Below, one piece after another: positions 1 to 8,549 of a DNA stretch of 64,000 nt (its first letter is position 1; each line of letters begins with the position of its first letter). The stretch covers positions 1-64,000 of the forward strand of contig CAYZQO010000007.1 of assembly GCA_964480725.1 (NCBI GenBank). Reading direction: 5' to 3'. The notes below the pieces were generated by a model. That model saw only the letters and a program-made list of their open reading frames with translations. It was not told the DNA's origin and ran no database searches. Source of the stretch: JAFGBI01 sp964480725 (GTDB lineage: Bacteria > Myxococcota_A > Polyangia > Polyangiales > Polyangiaceae). Made by a program: the position numbers and the translations under genes.

Positions 1-1382
1 CGGTTCCGGACGACGGCGGGCGGGCGGCGCGCCATGTACGTCGCGAGGATCGGCGCCGGATCGCGGAGCCCGACGCGCCACCAGGGCTTCCGGTGGCGAG
101 CGACATAGGTCGCCTCGGCGCCGCGCGCGATCGCGTGGCGGAGGAAGCGCTCGATGGCGCGCCGCTCGGCGGCCGGCAGGGCGTCGAGCTCCGCCGGGAG
201 ATCGACGACGCGACGGAGCGGCCCGAGCTCGACCAGCTCGCCGCCCGCGGCGAAGAGCTCCCTGGCGCGGGTCACGGCCGGGAAGAGGAACCGCGCCGGC
301 AGCTCGTGCGAGTGCGCCCCGGCGATCCAGACCCCGTTGCTCCCGGTCACCTGTCCGCGGTGGACCCGGCAGAGCTCGCCGAGTTCGACGTGCCCCGCCC
401 GGCGCTCGCACGCCGCGACCGTGGCCGTGGACCAGCGCGCCGCGGCGGCGAGGCGGGCACGTGGGACGCGGCGCCCCCCGGCGAGCGGCGCGAGCGCGGC
501 GAGCGACGCGACCCGCCGGACGGCGACCGCGGGCGGGCGCGCGCCGAGCTCGAAGCAGGCGATGGCCGCCGTCGTTTCGGCATCGGGAAAGACGGGCACC
601 CGCGGGTCGACGAGGTGCAGCGAGAGCCCCCCCAGGGGTCCGAGCAGGAGCTCCCGCACCAGGCGCCCGTAGTTGACATCGAGCCACTCGGCGGCGGTGA
701 CGAACACCCCGCGATCGCCGGACGCGCCAAGGTGCGCGGTCGCCAGAAAGAAGTGGACGTGCGCCCCGGCGAGCTGGCTTGCGCCGAGCCCGAGCGCCCC
801 GGCGCGCTCGGCGAGCCAGCGCTTCCAGCGGGGCGCGATGGCGTGGTGGCGCACGTACGGCGGGTTGCCGAGGAAGAGCGTCCTCCCCGTCACCGGGGCG
901 AGCCGCAGCGAGCGAAAATCGCAGCGCTCGACCCGGGCCCGATCCGCCAGACCGGCGGTGGCGAGGTGCGCACGGGCGAGCAGAGCCGCCAGCGGATCCA
1001 CCTCCACGCCGAAGAGCTCCGCGCGCTCCAGGCGACGGCCGGCGGCGACCAGGAACCGCCCCGATCCCGTCCCGGGGTCGACGACGCGCCGCGGCACGGG
1101 CGCGGCACCCCAATCGACCATCGCCGCGACCACCGCGGGCGGCGTGTACGTGGCGCCGAGCGCACGTCGGTCGGCGGCGGCCCGCAGGCGGCAGAAGGCG
1201 TCGCCCAGCGGGTCCTCCCCGGCGGCGATGGAGGACCGGAACGCGCGGGTGACGACGGCGGACGGGCGGCTGGCTCGCGCGGCCAGGCGCCGCTCGGCGG
1301 CCGACCACCCCGGCACCGCCGCGGCGCCGAGCGCCAGCGCAGCGCCCAGTAGCTCCCGCTCGTCACCGACGGTAGAGGTCAC
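1..1382 (-). CDS. N6-adenine DNA methyltransferase, Eco57I/TaqI-like (C-terminus cut by window edge)
   Basis: Transfers a methyl group from S-adenosylmethionine to adenine N6 in DNA. Reading from a GTG at 1382, about 460 codons stay open to the window edge. The SAM-binding motif I reads DPGTGSGRFL (about residues 102-111) and the catalytic motif IV is NPPYVRHH (about 173-180), the NPPY form typical of adenine-N6 enzymes. A later TGSNGVWI stretch resembles the segment that opens the target-recognition part of Eco57I/TaqI-type enzymes. No restriction domain is visible in the part seen, and the right-hand neighbour is an unrelated divergent TPR gene. It could be an orphan methylase, or one half of a restriction-modification or BREX-like locus continuing to the left. 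The GTG is the first start after an upstream non-coding gap of 63 bp; no strong Shine-Dalgarno was seen. Confidence 0.85.
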   Translation of the reverse strand, partial: MTSTVGDERELLGAALALGAAAVPGWSAAERRLAARASRPSAVVTRAFRSSIAAGEDPLGDAFCRLRAAADRRALGATYTPPAVVAAMVDWGAAPVPRRVVDPGTGSGRFLVAAGRRLERAELFGVEVDPLAALLARAHLATAGLADRARVERCDFRSLRLAPVTGRTLFLGNPPYVRHHAIAPRWKRWLAERAGALGLGASQLAGAHVHFFLATAHLGASGDRGVFVTAAEWLDVNYGRLVRELLLGPLGGLSLHLVDPRVPVFPDAETTAAIACFELGARPPAVAVRRVASLAALAPLAGGRRVPRARLAAAARWSTATVAACERRAGHVELGELCRVHRGQVTGSNGVWIAGAHSHELPARFLFPAVTRARELFAAGGELVELGPLRRVVDLPAELDALPAAERRAIERFLRHAIARGAEATYVARHRKPWWRVGLRDPAPILATYMARRPPAVVRN

Positions 1383-1445
1383 CTCGCTCGGGCGGCACGA
1401 TACACGCGTCCGCTCACGACCGCACCGCGGTAGGCTCCCGCGGCC

Positions 1446-3698
1446 ATGCGCGCCGTGCTCCACCTGCCCCCCCCGGATCCCGACCCCTCGTTCCTCGCTC
1501 CCGGCACGGCCGCGGACCTTCGTGCCCTGCTCGAGCGCGGCGCCGGACACCTGCTGCCCGTCACTGGCCACCTCGCCTTCGAGCAGGTGGTGACCCGCGC
1601 GCTCGAGCTCCCGCCCGACGCGCTCCCGGCGACCCTCGTGCTCCACGCGGGGCCCTGGCTCTCGCTCGACACCGAGGGCGCGACGGCGCTCGGGCTCGAC
1701 GAACGTTTCGAGCTCGAGAGGCAGCGCACGACGGAGCGGGTCGAGCAGACGCTGGCCGACGCCTTCGATCACCTCGGCCGCGAGGATCTCGCCGGGGCCC
1801 GCCAGCACTACGAGACGGCCGACGCGCTGCTCGGCGACGAGCCAAGCGCGCGGCACGCCCTGGTGCTGGTGTCCCTCGGCGAGCTCGAGCGCGGCCAGGG
1901 TCGCGCCCAGGAAGCGGCCCAGCTCCTCGACCGGGCCCTGGCGATCGCGCCCAACCACATCGGTGCGCTGCGCGGCCGCGCGGCGCTCGCCCGCGACCAG
2001 GGAGAGAGCGTCGTGGCCGCCGCGCTGCTGCACCGACTGGTGCCCCACCTCGACACGGACGCGGAGCGCCTGGACGCCCTGAGCCGGATCGCGACCGAGT
2101 CCCTCGGCGCCGCGCGCGACGCCATCGCACAGGCGCTGGTGCTCCGCCCCGGCGACCGCTCGCTGCTGGAGCGGCTCCGCGCGGTGCACGAGGCGGCCGG
2201 GAACTGGGCGCCGGCCGTGGACGTCAGCGTCCAGATCGCCGAGGGCATCGCGGAGCCGAAGGAGCGGGCGCAGTGCCTGGTCCAGGCCGCGCGCCTCGCC
2301 AGCGAGAAGGCCCAGAGCCTCCCGCGCGCCATCGCGCTCTACGAGGCGGCGATCGAGGACGACCCCGGGGTGCCGGGCGCCTTCGCGGCCATCGAGGCCG
2401 ACCTGGTCCGCGCCAGCGATCACCACGGCGTCACCCTCGCCTACGAGCGGCAGCTCGAGCGCCTCGGCGGCGCCGACGGTGAGGCCCGGGTCGAGCTCTT
2501 GCGCAAGCTCGCGCACACCCACCGCCGCCAGCTCCAGGATCCCAGGAGCGCCATCGTGGCGCTGGATCGCCTGGTCCTCGAGCGCCCCGAGGACGCCGAC
2601 GCCCGGATCGAGCTCAGCGAGCTGCTCCGCGAGACGGATCAGATTGCGCTCGCGACACGGGTCCTCGAGGCCGCCGCCGAGCTCGCGCCCGAGCGGGCCG
2701 GAACCTACCGCTCGCTCCTCGCGCTCTTCGACGGCGCCGGCGACGCCGACCGCGCCTTCGGCGCGAGCTCGGTGTTGGTGGCCCTGGGCGAGGCGGACCT
2801 CGACGAGCAGCTCCGCTACGCGCAGTACGCCCCCGAGAGCCTGCCCGCGATCGCCACCCCGCTCGACGACGACGTCTGGGAGCTCCTCACCGGGGCGCCG
2901 TACCCCGGGGCGGTCCACACGCTGATGGCCGCCATCGAACCGGCGGCGCTCGCGGCCTGGTTCGAGGAGCACGGCGCGGTCGCCCGCGGCTCGATGCCCC
3001 CGCCCGCCACGCGCCAGGACCCACAGCGGTCGACGATCCTCGCCGTCAAGACCTTCGAGTGGGCGAACCGCACCCTCGGCCTCCCCCCGCATGCCATCCA
3101 CGCGACGCCGCAGAACGCGCGCCTCACGGTGGCGACCCTCCCGTCGCTAGCGCCGGCGGTGGTCCTGGGGCGCGCAGCGCTGAGCGGTCGCTCGCTGACG
3201 GAGCTCGCGTTCATGGCCGGCCACCACCTGGCCTTCTCGCGACCGGGCTGCCGCTTGCTCGCCTTCTTCCCCGAGCTCGACTCGCTCCGTCGCCTCGCCG
3301 CCGCCGCCGCCGCCGCCGTCCAGCCCGAGCTCGGGGCCGGGCTCGACGAGGGCGCCCGCGCACTCCGCGATCGGCTCGGCGCCCACCTCGACGCGCCCCA
3401 CCGCGATCGCGCCGCCGCGGCGGTCGCCGAGCTCCTCGCGGGCGGCACGGTGGACGTCGGCGGCTGGCTGCGCTCGATCGAGACCACCGCTTGTCGCGCC
3501 GCCCTCCTGCTCTCCGGCGACGTGACCGTGGCGACGAGCGTCCTGGCCATCACCGGCGCGCCGCCCGACGGCCGCACCGCGCGCGAGCGGGCGCGGCAGC
3601 TCTTGCCGTTCGCCGTCTCGCAGCCGTACTCCGCCCTGCGCCACCTGCTCGGGATCGCCGTCGGCGGACGCGGGTCCGCACCCGCGCCGGCGGCGTGA
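1446..3698 (+). CDS. Large TPR-repeat protein of unknown function
   Basis: A protein of 750 residues. The middle (about 90-480) is a series of helical tetratricopeptide-like units, for example around GELERGQGRAQEAAQLLDRA and the units spaced about 34-40 residues after it. TPR arrays hold protein partners. The last 230 residues contain a different all-alpha-looking domain beginning near AIHATPQNARLTVATLPSLA, of a kind I associate with large myxobacterial TPR proteins but cannot name. No signal peptide or membrane segment is seen, so it is probably cytoplasmic. The first 70 residues are Pro-rich and the start codon lacks a clear ribosome binding site, so the true start may be further in. It is divergent from the methyltransferase, and a short hairpin follows the stop. 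Confidence 0.8.
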   Translation: MRAVLHLPPPDPDPSFLAPGTAADLRALLERGAGHLLPVTGHLAFEQVVTRALELPPDALPATLVLHAGPWLSLDTEGATALGLDERFELERQRTTERVEQTLADAFDHLGREDLAGARQHYETADALLGDEPSARHALVLVSLGELERGQGRAQEAAQLLDRALAIAPNHIGALRGRAALARDQGESVVAAALLHRLVPHLDTDAERLDALSRIATESLGAARDAIAQALVLRPGDRSLLERLRAVHEAAGNWAPAVDVSVQIAEGIAEPKERAQCLVQAARLASEKAQSLPRAIALYEAAIEDDPGVPGAFAAIEADLVRASDHHGVTLAYERQLERLGGADGEARVELLRKLAHTHRRQLQDPRSAIVALDRLVLERPEDADARIELSELLRETDQIALATRVLEAAAELAPERAGTYRSLLALFDGAGDADRAFGASSVLVALGEADLDEQLRYAQYAPESLPAIATPLDDDVWELLTGAPYPGAVHTLMAAIEPAALAAWFEEHGAVARGSMPPPATRQDPQRSTILAVKTFEWANRTLGLPPHAIHATPQNARLTVATLPSLAPAVVLGRAALSGRSLTELAFMAGHHLAFSRPGCRLLAFFPELDSLRRLAAAAAAAVQPELGAGLDEGARALRDRLGAHLDAPHRDRAAAAVAELLAGGTVDVGGWLRSIETTACRAALLLSGDVTVATSVLAITGAPPDGRTARERARQLLPFAVSQPYSALRHLLGIAVGGRGSAPAPAA

Positions 3699-3717
3699 GG
3701 TGGCGGCACGGCGACGG

Positions 3718-3734
3718 ACCGCTCCGGGAGCGGT
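3718..3734 (+). terminator. Short GC hairpin after the TPR gene
   Basis: A perfect 7-bp stem (ACCGCTC, loop CGG, GAGCGGT) lies 19 bp after the TPR stop codon. There is no T-tract, so it is only a candidate terminator. Confidence 0.35.
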
Positions 3735-3926
3735 GAGGCGGCGAGCTCGGACGAGGGCAGCGACGCGAGCGTCGAGGGCACCGATGCCGAGGAAACAGCG
3801 GCTCCCCGACGACGTTGACCGAATGGTCACGCACCGGGCCGACGGCAGGGCTACCCTCCCCAAGGGCGGTGCTTCCGCGACCTCCGCGTGCGGCGACGCC
3901 ACCGCGATGAACCCTGGTTTTCCGTG

Positions 3927-4319
3927 ATGGGCGCCGAGCACATCGACGAGTTCGTCACCACCCCGGAGCGGGGTCGGGCCGAGTCCGCGGCGCGCGATCT
4001 CGCGGAACCCGATCCCTCCGCGCCCGCCGAGAGCACGACAGAATCCCGTCAGCAGTCTCGGATTCGGAGAGTCTGCTTGGTGAACGTGGTGTCGGTGGTG
4101 TCGAGCCTGGCCATGGTGAGCGGTTTGGCCGCAGTCAACATCGCCATCTGGACCGAGCACTACGGGAGCGGCCCCCCGTACTTTGGCCGCACCGTCAACC
4201 TGGACAAGTGGACGAGCCCGGTGTCGACGATGCTGCTCCTCAATGCAGGCGTCCTGGCGATCGTCGCGCTAGTCGCGATCGTCAGGCGCCGGGTTCTCCG
4301 GCCTCCAACGGTCCGTTGA
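3927..4319 (+). CDS. Hypothetical protein with two membrane segments
   Basis: I do not recognise this family. The 130-residue product starts MGAEHIDEF, has a charged hydrophilic N-terminal third, and then two hydrophobic segments. The first is around VNVVSVVSSLAMVSGLAAVNI (about 55-75) and the second around TMLLLNAGVLAIVALVAIV (about 100-120). They are separated by a short loop, and a basic tail (RRRVLRPP) follows, so it is probably an inner-membrane protein with both ends in the cytoplasm. An in-frame ATG lies 39 bp upstream, but ATG 3927 gives the more usual-looking N-terminus. It is convergent with trpA across a strong 11-bp hairpin. Confidence 0.6.
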   Translation: MGAEHIDEFVTTPERGRAESAARDLAEPDPSAPAESTTESRQQSRIRRVCLVNVVSVVSSLAMVSGLAAVNIAIWTEHYGSGPPYFGRTVNLDKWTSPVSTMLLLNAGVLAIVALVAIVRRRVLRPPTVR

Positions 4320-4371
4320 GGCAGGGCGAGAATCCCGCCGGAACCGTCGGTGGACGCAGATCCGCGCCCGC

Positions 4372-4410
4372 GCCGGGGGCGTGAGGTGCCGGAGCGGCGA
4401 CGCCCCCGGC
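4372..4410. terminator. Bidirectional hairpin between convergent genes
   Basis: A perfect 11-bp inverted repeat, GCCGGGGGCGT (4372-4382) and ACGCCCCCGGC (4400-4410), has a 17-nt loop. It sits between the stop of the two-TM gene (+) and the stop of trpA (-), which fits a shared intrinsic-type terminator, although no U-tract follows on either side. Confidence 0.55.
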
Positions 4411-4415
4411 CCCGC

Positions 4416-5225
4416 TCACCGCGCGTCGAGGCCGCGCCGGAGAGACCCGACGAAATCGCGGACGCCGCGCTCTCGCTCCTCGGGCGAGCCCGCCGCGGCG
4501 ATCACCTGCACCAGCGCGGTGCCGACCACCACGCCGTCCACTCCGCTGTCCGCCACCAGGCGCGCCTTCTCGGGCGAGGTGATGCCGAAGCCGACGACCA
4601 CGGGCAGCCCCACGCGCTCGCGGAGCGACGCCGCGGCCGCGGCCGCCTCCGCCAGGGGCGCGGCGCCGCTGCCGGTGACGCCCGTGAGCGAAACGTAATA
4701 GACGAAGCCGCGCGCCCCCCCGACGACGAGGGGCTCCCGCTCCCGACCCGTGGTGGGGGCGACCAGCGGGATCATGGCGAGCCCCGCTGTGGCGGCCGCT
4801 CCGCGGAGCTCCTGCCCCTCCTCCGGCGGCAGATCGACCACCAGGATCCCGTCCGCGCCCGCGGCGGCCGCCGCGCGCGGAAGCTCGCCGGGCCCGAAGG
4901 AGAGGATGGGGTTGTAGTAGCTGAAGAGCACGATCGGGGCCGCGGAGCGCGCGCGCACGGCGCGAGCGACCTCGAGCGCGGCCCGGAGCGAGCCGCCCTG
5001 CTGGATCGCCCGGTACGCCGCGGCCGCGATCACCGGCCCGTCCGCCGTGGGATCGCTGAAGGGGACCCCCAGCTCGAGCACGTCGGCGCCAGCCTCGACC
5101 GCGGCGAGCGCGGCGCGCGTGGACTCTTCGACGCTGGGATCGCCGACGGTCAGGTAGCACACCAGCGTCGTGCGCCCCTCGGCGCGGCGTGCCCGGAACC
5201 GTCCCTCGAGGTTCTCTGCGGTCAT
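4416..5225 (-). CDS. trpA: Tryptophan synthase alpha subunit
   Basis: Cleaves indole-3-glycerol phosphate to indole and glyceraldehyde 3-phosphate; the indole is channelled to the TrpB subunit of the alpha2-beta2 complex. The 269-residue length is normal. The signature ADVLELGVPFSDPTADGP carries both catalytic residues, Glu51 and Asp62, equivalent to Glu49 and Asp60 of the enteric enzyme. The Gly-rich phosphate-binding segments near GFGITSPEKA and GVDGVVVGTALV are present. Its ATG overlaps the trpB stop by four bases (ATGA), which favours translational coupling and equal subunit amounts. It is the last gene of the trpF-trpB-trpA group and ends at a strong hairpin. Confidence 0.97.
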   Translation of the reverse strand: MTAENLEGRFRARRAEGRTTLVCYLTVGDPSVEESTRAALAAVEAGADVLELGVPFSDPTADGPVIAAAAYRAIQQGGSLRAALEVARAVRARSAAPIVLFSYYNPILSFGPGELPRAAAAAGADGILVVDLPPEEGQELRGAAATAGLAMIPLVAPTTGREREPLVVGGARGFVYYVSLTGVTGSGAAPLAEAAAAAASLRERVGLPVVVGFGITSPEKARLVADSGVDGVVVGTALVQVIAAAGSPEERERGVRDFVGSLRRGLDAR

Positions 5226-6448
5226 GACGCCCTCCCGCGCCAGGCGAGCAGTGTCGCCAGATCCTTGTCGCCGCGCCCGGAGACGTTGACCAGGACATCG
5301 ACCGGACGGCCGCGCCGCGCCGCCTCCGCGCGCGCGACGTCCGCCACGCGGGCGAAGGCGTGCGCGGTTTCCAGCGCGATCAGGATCCCCTCGGTGCGGG
5401 CAACCTGCTCCACCGCCTCGAGCGCCTCGATGTCGGTGGCGGACAGGTAGGTCGCGCGCCCGGTCGCGTGGAGCTGCGCATGCTCGGGGCCCACCCCGGG
5501 GTAATCGAGGCCGGCGCTCACCGAGTGCGCCTCGAGGATCTGCCCGTCGGCGTCCTGGAGCACGAGCGACCGGGAGCCGTGGAGCACCCCCACCCGCCCG
5601 GCGCTCAAGGTCGCGGCGTGACGGCCGGTCGCGATCCCCTCTCCGGCCGCCTCGACGCCGTAGAGGGCCACGTCGTCGCCGAGGAAGCTGCGAAACAGCC
5701 CCAACGCGTTGGAGCCGCCGCCGACGCAGGCGACCGCCGCGTCGGGAAGGCGGCCCGCGCGCGCCAGCGCCTGCTCCCGCGCCTCGTCCCCGATCACGCG
5801 CTGCAGCTCGCCCACCAGCGCGGGGAAGGGGTGCGGCCCCGCCACGGAGCCCACGCAGTAGTGGGTGGTGCGCACGTTGGTCACCCAGTCGCGGAGCGCC
5901 TCGTTCATCGCGTCCTTGAGGGTGCGCGAGCCGGAGGTGACCGGGACCACTCGGGTGCCCAGTAGCTCCATTCGCGCGACGTTGGGGGCCTGCCGCGCGA
6001 TGTCCACCTCACCCATGAACACCTCGCAAGGCAGATCGAGGACCGCGCAGGCGGTGGCGGTGGCGACGCCATGCTGACCCGCGCCGGTTTCGGCAATGAC
6101 ACGCCGCTTGCCGAGGCGCCGGGCGAGCAGCACCTGGCCGAGCGCGTTGTTGATCTTGTGGGCGCCCGTGTGACAGAGATCCTCACGCTTGAGCCACAGG
6201 CCAGCGATGCTGGCTCCCGCCGGATCGAGCGCGCGCGCCAGCCGCTCTGCACGATAGAGCGGCGTGGGACGCCCGACGTAGTGCTCGAGCAGCCCGCGCC
6301 ACTCGCGCTGGAACTCCGCGGAGGGCACGTGCTCCGCGAAGGCGCGCTCGAGCTCCTCGAGCGCGGGCACCAGCGTCTCCGCCACGAAGCGCCCGCCGAA
6401 CTCGCCGAAGTAACCGCGTCGCGCGGTCGCCGCCGAACCGGTCTGCAT
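5222..6448 (-). CDS. trpB: Tryptophan synthase beta subunit
   Basis: Pyridoxal-phosphate enzyme that condenses indole with serine to give tryptophan. The 408-residue product starts MQTGSAATARRGYFGEFGGR; YFGEFGGRFVAETL is the conserved N-terminal signature of TrpB1-type proteins. The PLP lysine is Lys98 in HTGAHKINNALGQ, and the phosphate-binding loop GGGSNA is present. ATG 6448 was chosen because the upstream part of the open frame has no TrpB homology and overlaps trpF in another frame. It lies 49 bp after trpF and overlaps trpA by 4 bp. No attenuator or leader peptide was found between trpF and trpB. Confidence 0.97.
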   Translation of the reverse strand: MQTGSAATARRGYFGEFGGRFVAETLVPALEELERAFAEHVPSAEFQREWRGLLEHYVGRPTPLYRAERLARALDPAGASIAGLWLKREDLCHTGAHKINNALGQVLLARRLGKRRVIAETGAGQHGVATATACAVLDLPCEVFMGEVDIARQAPNVARMELLGTRVVPVTSGSRTLKDAMNEALRDWVTNVRTTHYCVGSVAGPHPFPALVGELQRVIGDEAREQALARAGRLPDAAVACVGGGSNALGLFRSFLGDDVALYGVEAAGEGIATGRHAATLSAGRVGVLHGSRSLVLQDADGQILEAHSVSAGLDYPGVGPEHAQLHATGRATYLSATDIEALEAVEQVARTEGILIALETAHAFARVADVARAEAARRGRPVDVLVNVSGRGDKDLATLLAWRGRAS

Positions 6449-6497
6449 GGTGCGCGCAGTCTGCCCCCGCCGCTCGCGATCGGAAAGCCCGTTCCAG

Positions 6498-7139
6498 CTA
6501 CGCCGGACGGCCGCGGGCGGCCGCCACGAAGGCGCTGACCCGCGCGGCGTCCTTGCGGCGGGGATCCCCGGCCCGCTCGACGCCGCTCGCGACGTCCACC
6601 CCCCAAGGGGCCACCGCCGCCACCGCGTTGGCGACGTTGCCTGGGTGAAGGCCCCCGGCCAGGACGATCGACCGCTCCCGGGCCAGGTCGGCGACGAGCG
6701 ACCAGTCGAACGCCTGACCCGTGCCCCCGAGCGCGCCCGGGACCTTGGCATCGACGAGCACGCGCGCGCCGGGCGCGCGCCGGGCGCGCTCGACATCGGC
6801 GGCGTCACCGATGCGGACAGCCAGGAAGGCCCCGGCCACCCGCGCCAGCACCTCGGGATCGATATCGTCGTGGATCTGCACCCAGTCGACCCCCAGCGCC
6901 GCATGGAGCGCGCGGAGGTCGTCCGCGGGCAGGGCGCGCACCACCGCCACGGTTTCCAGCCGACCGGCCACGGCGGCGACGATGGTCCGGGCCTGCGCGG
7001 GTTCGACCTGGCGCGGCGAGCCGGGCACGAGGTTCACGCCGACGGCGCTCGCCCCCGCCGCGCAGACGAGCTCCGCGTCCTCGACGCCCGTGACCCCGCA
7101 GATCTTGACGTACAAGCCGCCTCCGTCGCTGGTCCGCAC
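6498..7139 (-). CDS. trpF: Phosphoribosylanthranilate isomerase
   Basis: Catalyses the Amadori rearrangement of phosphoribosylanthranilate to CdRP in tryptophan synthesis. The 213-residue TIM barrel shows the catalytic-cysteine motif VKICGVT near the N-terminus, the VNLVPGSPRQ segment, and DAKVPGALGGTGQAFDW, which contains the catalytic aspartate and a phosphate-binding region. The C-terminal GLHPGNVANAV and GVDVASGVE segments are the other phosphate-binding loops. It is placed upstream of trpB and downstream of a CheY-like gene (52-bp gap), so it probably belongs to a longer minus-strand transcript. trpD, trpC and trpE are not in the window. Confidence 0.95.
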   Translation of the reverse strand: MRTSDGGGLYVKICGVTGVEDAELVCAAGASAVGVNLVPGSPRQVEPAQARTIVAAVAGRLETVAVVRALPADDLRALHAALGVDWVQIHDDIDPEVLARVAGAFLAVRIGDAADVERARRAPGARVLVDAKVPGALGGTGQAFDWSLVADLARERSIVLAGGLHPGNVANAVAAVAPWGVDVASGVERAGDPRRKDAARVSAFVAAARGRPA

Positions 7140-7191
7140 CCCGCGGGGGTCCGGCAGGACACCCCCCCCCGCTACCGTCCCCCGCCGCGCC

Positions 7192-7578
7192 TCAATCGAT
7201 CTTCAGGAGCTCCTTGACGGTCGCGATCACCTGCGGCGCCTGGATCGGCTTGGTGATGTACGCGTTGGCGCCGAGCTGCAGCGCCCGCTGGCGGTCCTCG
7301 TGCGACCCCTCCGTGGTGATGATCACGATGGGCGTGTCCTTGTGCACCGGATCGCTCCGCACCCGCTTGACGAGCTTGAGCCCATCCATGATCGGCATGT
7401 TGATGTCCGTCACGATGATGTCGTAACGGGCCGAGGCGAGCTTGCGGAGACCATCGACGCCGTCGTCCGCCTCGGTGACGCGGAGGTTCTTCACCCTGGC
7501 CAGGGCGAAGACGAGGAGCTGCCGCATCATGGGTGAGTCTTCGACGATGAGACAGGAGTATTCGGCCATGGGCACCAT
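7192..7578 (-). CDS. CheY-like single-domain response regulator
   Basis: A stand-alone receiver domain of 128 residues (125 if the second ATG at 7569 is used). The acidic pocket is in LIVEDS, the phospho-acceptor aspartate is in IIVTDINMPIMDGLKL (Asp58 from the first ATG), and the conserved lysine is in YITKPIQAP. No output domain is present, so it should act by protein contact, like CheY or DivK. ATG 7578 overlaps the stop of the GAF gene as TGATG, suggesting coupled translation and a functional pair. No histidine kinase is encoded nearby. Confidence 0.9.
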   Translation of the reverse strand: MVPMAEYSCLIVEDSPMMRQLLVFALARVKNLRVTEADDGVDGLRKLASARYDIIVTDINMPIMDGLKLVKRVRSDPVHKDTPIVIITTEGSHEDRQRALQLGANAYITKPIQAPQVIATVKELLKID

Positions 7579-8483
7579 CAAACACTCAGATCGAGGAAGG
7601 CCTCGAGCCCCGGGATCCGCTGCTCTGCCTGCACGAACAGGGTGGCGCCGACGAGCGCCACAGCGGCGTGCTGACCGAGCAGTCGGAAGAGCTCGAAATC
7701 GATGTTCGTGAGGCTGGTCTTCTGGGAGAGCATCGAAAAGACGGCAATCACGCCCACGACCTGCTCGTCCACGGTGAGCGGGAGAACCACGGCTGGCTGT
7801 GCGATGGAGCCCTGGCTCGGGTCGCTGCGCTCGTCGAAGAGGCTGGTGGCCGTCCGAAGCGCGCCCGCGACCCGGGGATCCTCCGCGCCAATGGGGACGA
7901 TGTCCTCCGAGGCGACGCCCTCCGAGGCCACCGGGACGAGCTTCTGACCGTCCGCCGAGCGGAGGTACACGCCGTAGCGCTCGGCCCCCACGAGCTGGGC
8001 CAGGATCTCTTTGATCCGCCGCGTCACCCGGCGCGGCGACAGGCTCGAGTGCAGCTGGTTCGATGCCACGAAGAGGTTCGCCATGTCGGCGAACTCCTGC
8101 TCGACCTGGCGGAACCGCTCGTCGAGCGCCGTGGTTTCCGCCTCGGCGTGGCGGGTCCTCGACGCCAGCTCGCGCTTCTCCGCCTCCAACTCCTCGATCC
8201 GGGCCGCCAGGCGCCGGATCGCGTCGTCCTCCTCGAGCCGGGCCCGGAGCTCTGCGTTCTCCCGCTCGAGGGCCTCCATGCGCGCGCCGACGCGCTCGAT
8301 CTCCGCGGCAAGATCCTCCCCGAGGCGACCGCCCCGCGGGAAGGTCCGCAGCAGCTCGTCCCGCTCCCGAGCAAGATCCGGGGGCTCGGAATCGGGGCCG
8401 CGCGCGGAGGGCGGTGACTTGCCTTCGTTCATGGATTCGTCCCACGGGGGGGGGGCCACCGCGAGCGGCTCCGACGGTAACAC
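7578..8483 (-). CDS. Coiled-coil GAF-domain protein
   Basis: 301 residues. The N-terminal half (about 40-140) is a long charged heptad-like helix (IERVGARMEALERENAELRA and so on), predicted coiled coil. The C-terminal half (about 145-290) is a GAF domain, recognisable from the YGVYLRSADGQKLVPVASEG and VLPLTVDEQVVGVIAVFS segments. GAF domains bind small ligands or mediate dimerisation. There is no kinase or cyclase domain, so it is probably a sensor or scaffold working with the coupled CheY-like protein. The GTG at 8483 has a good GGGGGAG ribosome binding site about 5 nt upstream. An ATG at 8432 (MNEGKSPPS) is the alternative start. Confidence 0.82.
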   Translation of the reverse strand: MLPSEPLAVAPPPWDESMNEGKSPPSARGPDSEPPDLARERDELLRTFPRGGRLGEDLAAEIERVGARMEALERENAELRARLEEDDAIRRLAARIEELEAEKRELASRTRHAEAETTALDERFRQVEQEFADMANLFVASNQLHSSLSPRRVTRRIKEILAQLVGAERYGVYLRSADGQKLVPVASEGVASEDIVPIGAEDPRVAGALRTATSLFDERSDPSQGSIAQPAVVLPLTVDEQVVGVIAVFSMLSQKTSLTNIDFELFRLLGQHAAVALVGATLFVQAEQRIPGLEAFLDLSV

Positions 8484-8549
8484 GCTCTCCCCCGGGGAAC
8501 CACCACCCGCACGGGCCCGGCGGCGACCCGGGGGCGTGGTCCTGGCGCG

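Noticed and set aside
3298..3325. GCC trinucleotide run in the TPR gene
   Set aside because: It encodes an alanine stretch in frame and is only codon bias; no sign of a regulatory role.
5222..6904. A 560-residue version of TrpB
   Set aside because: The upstream 150 residues overlap trpF in another frame and have no TrpB homology; the ATG at 6448 gives the normal protein.
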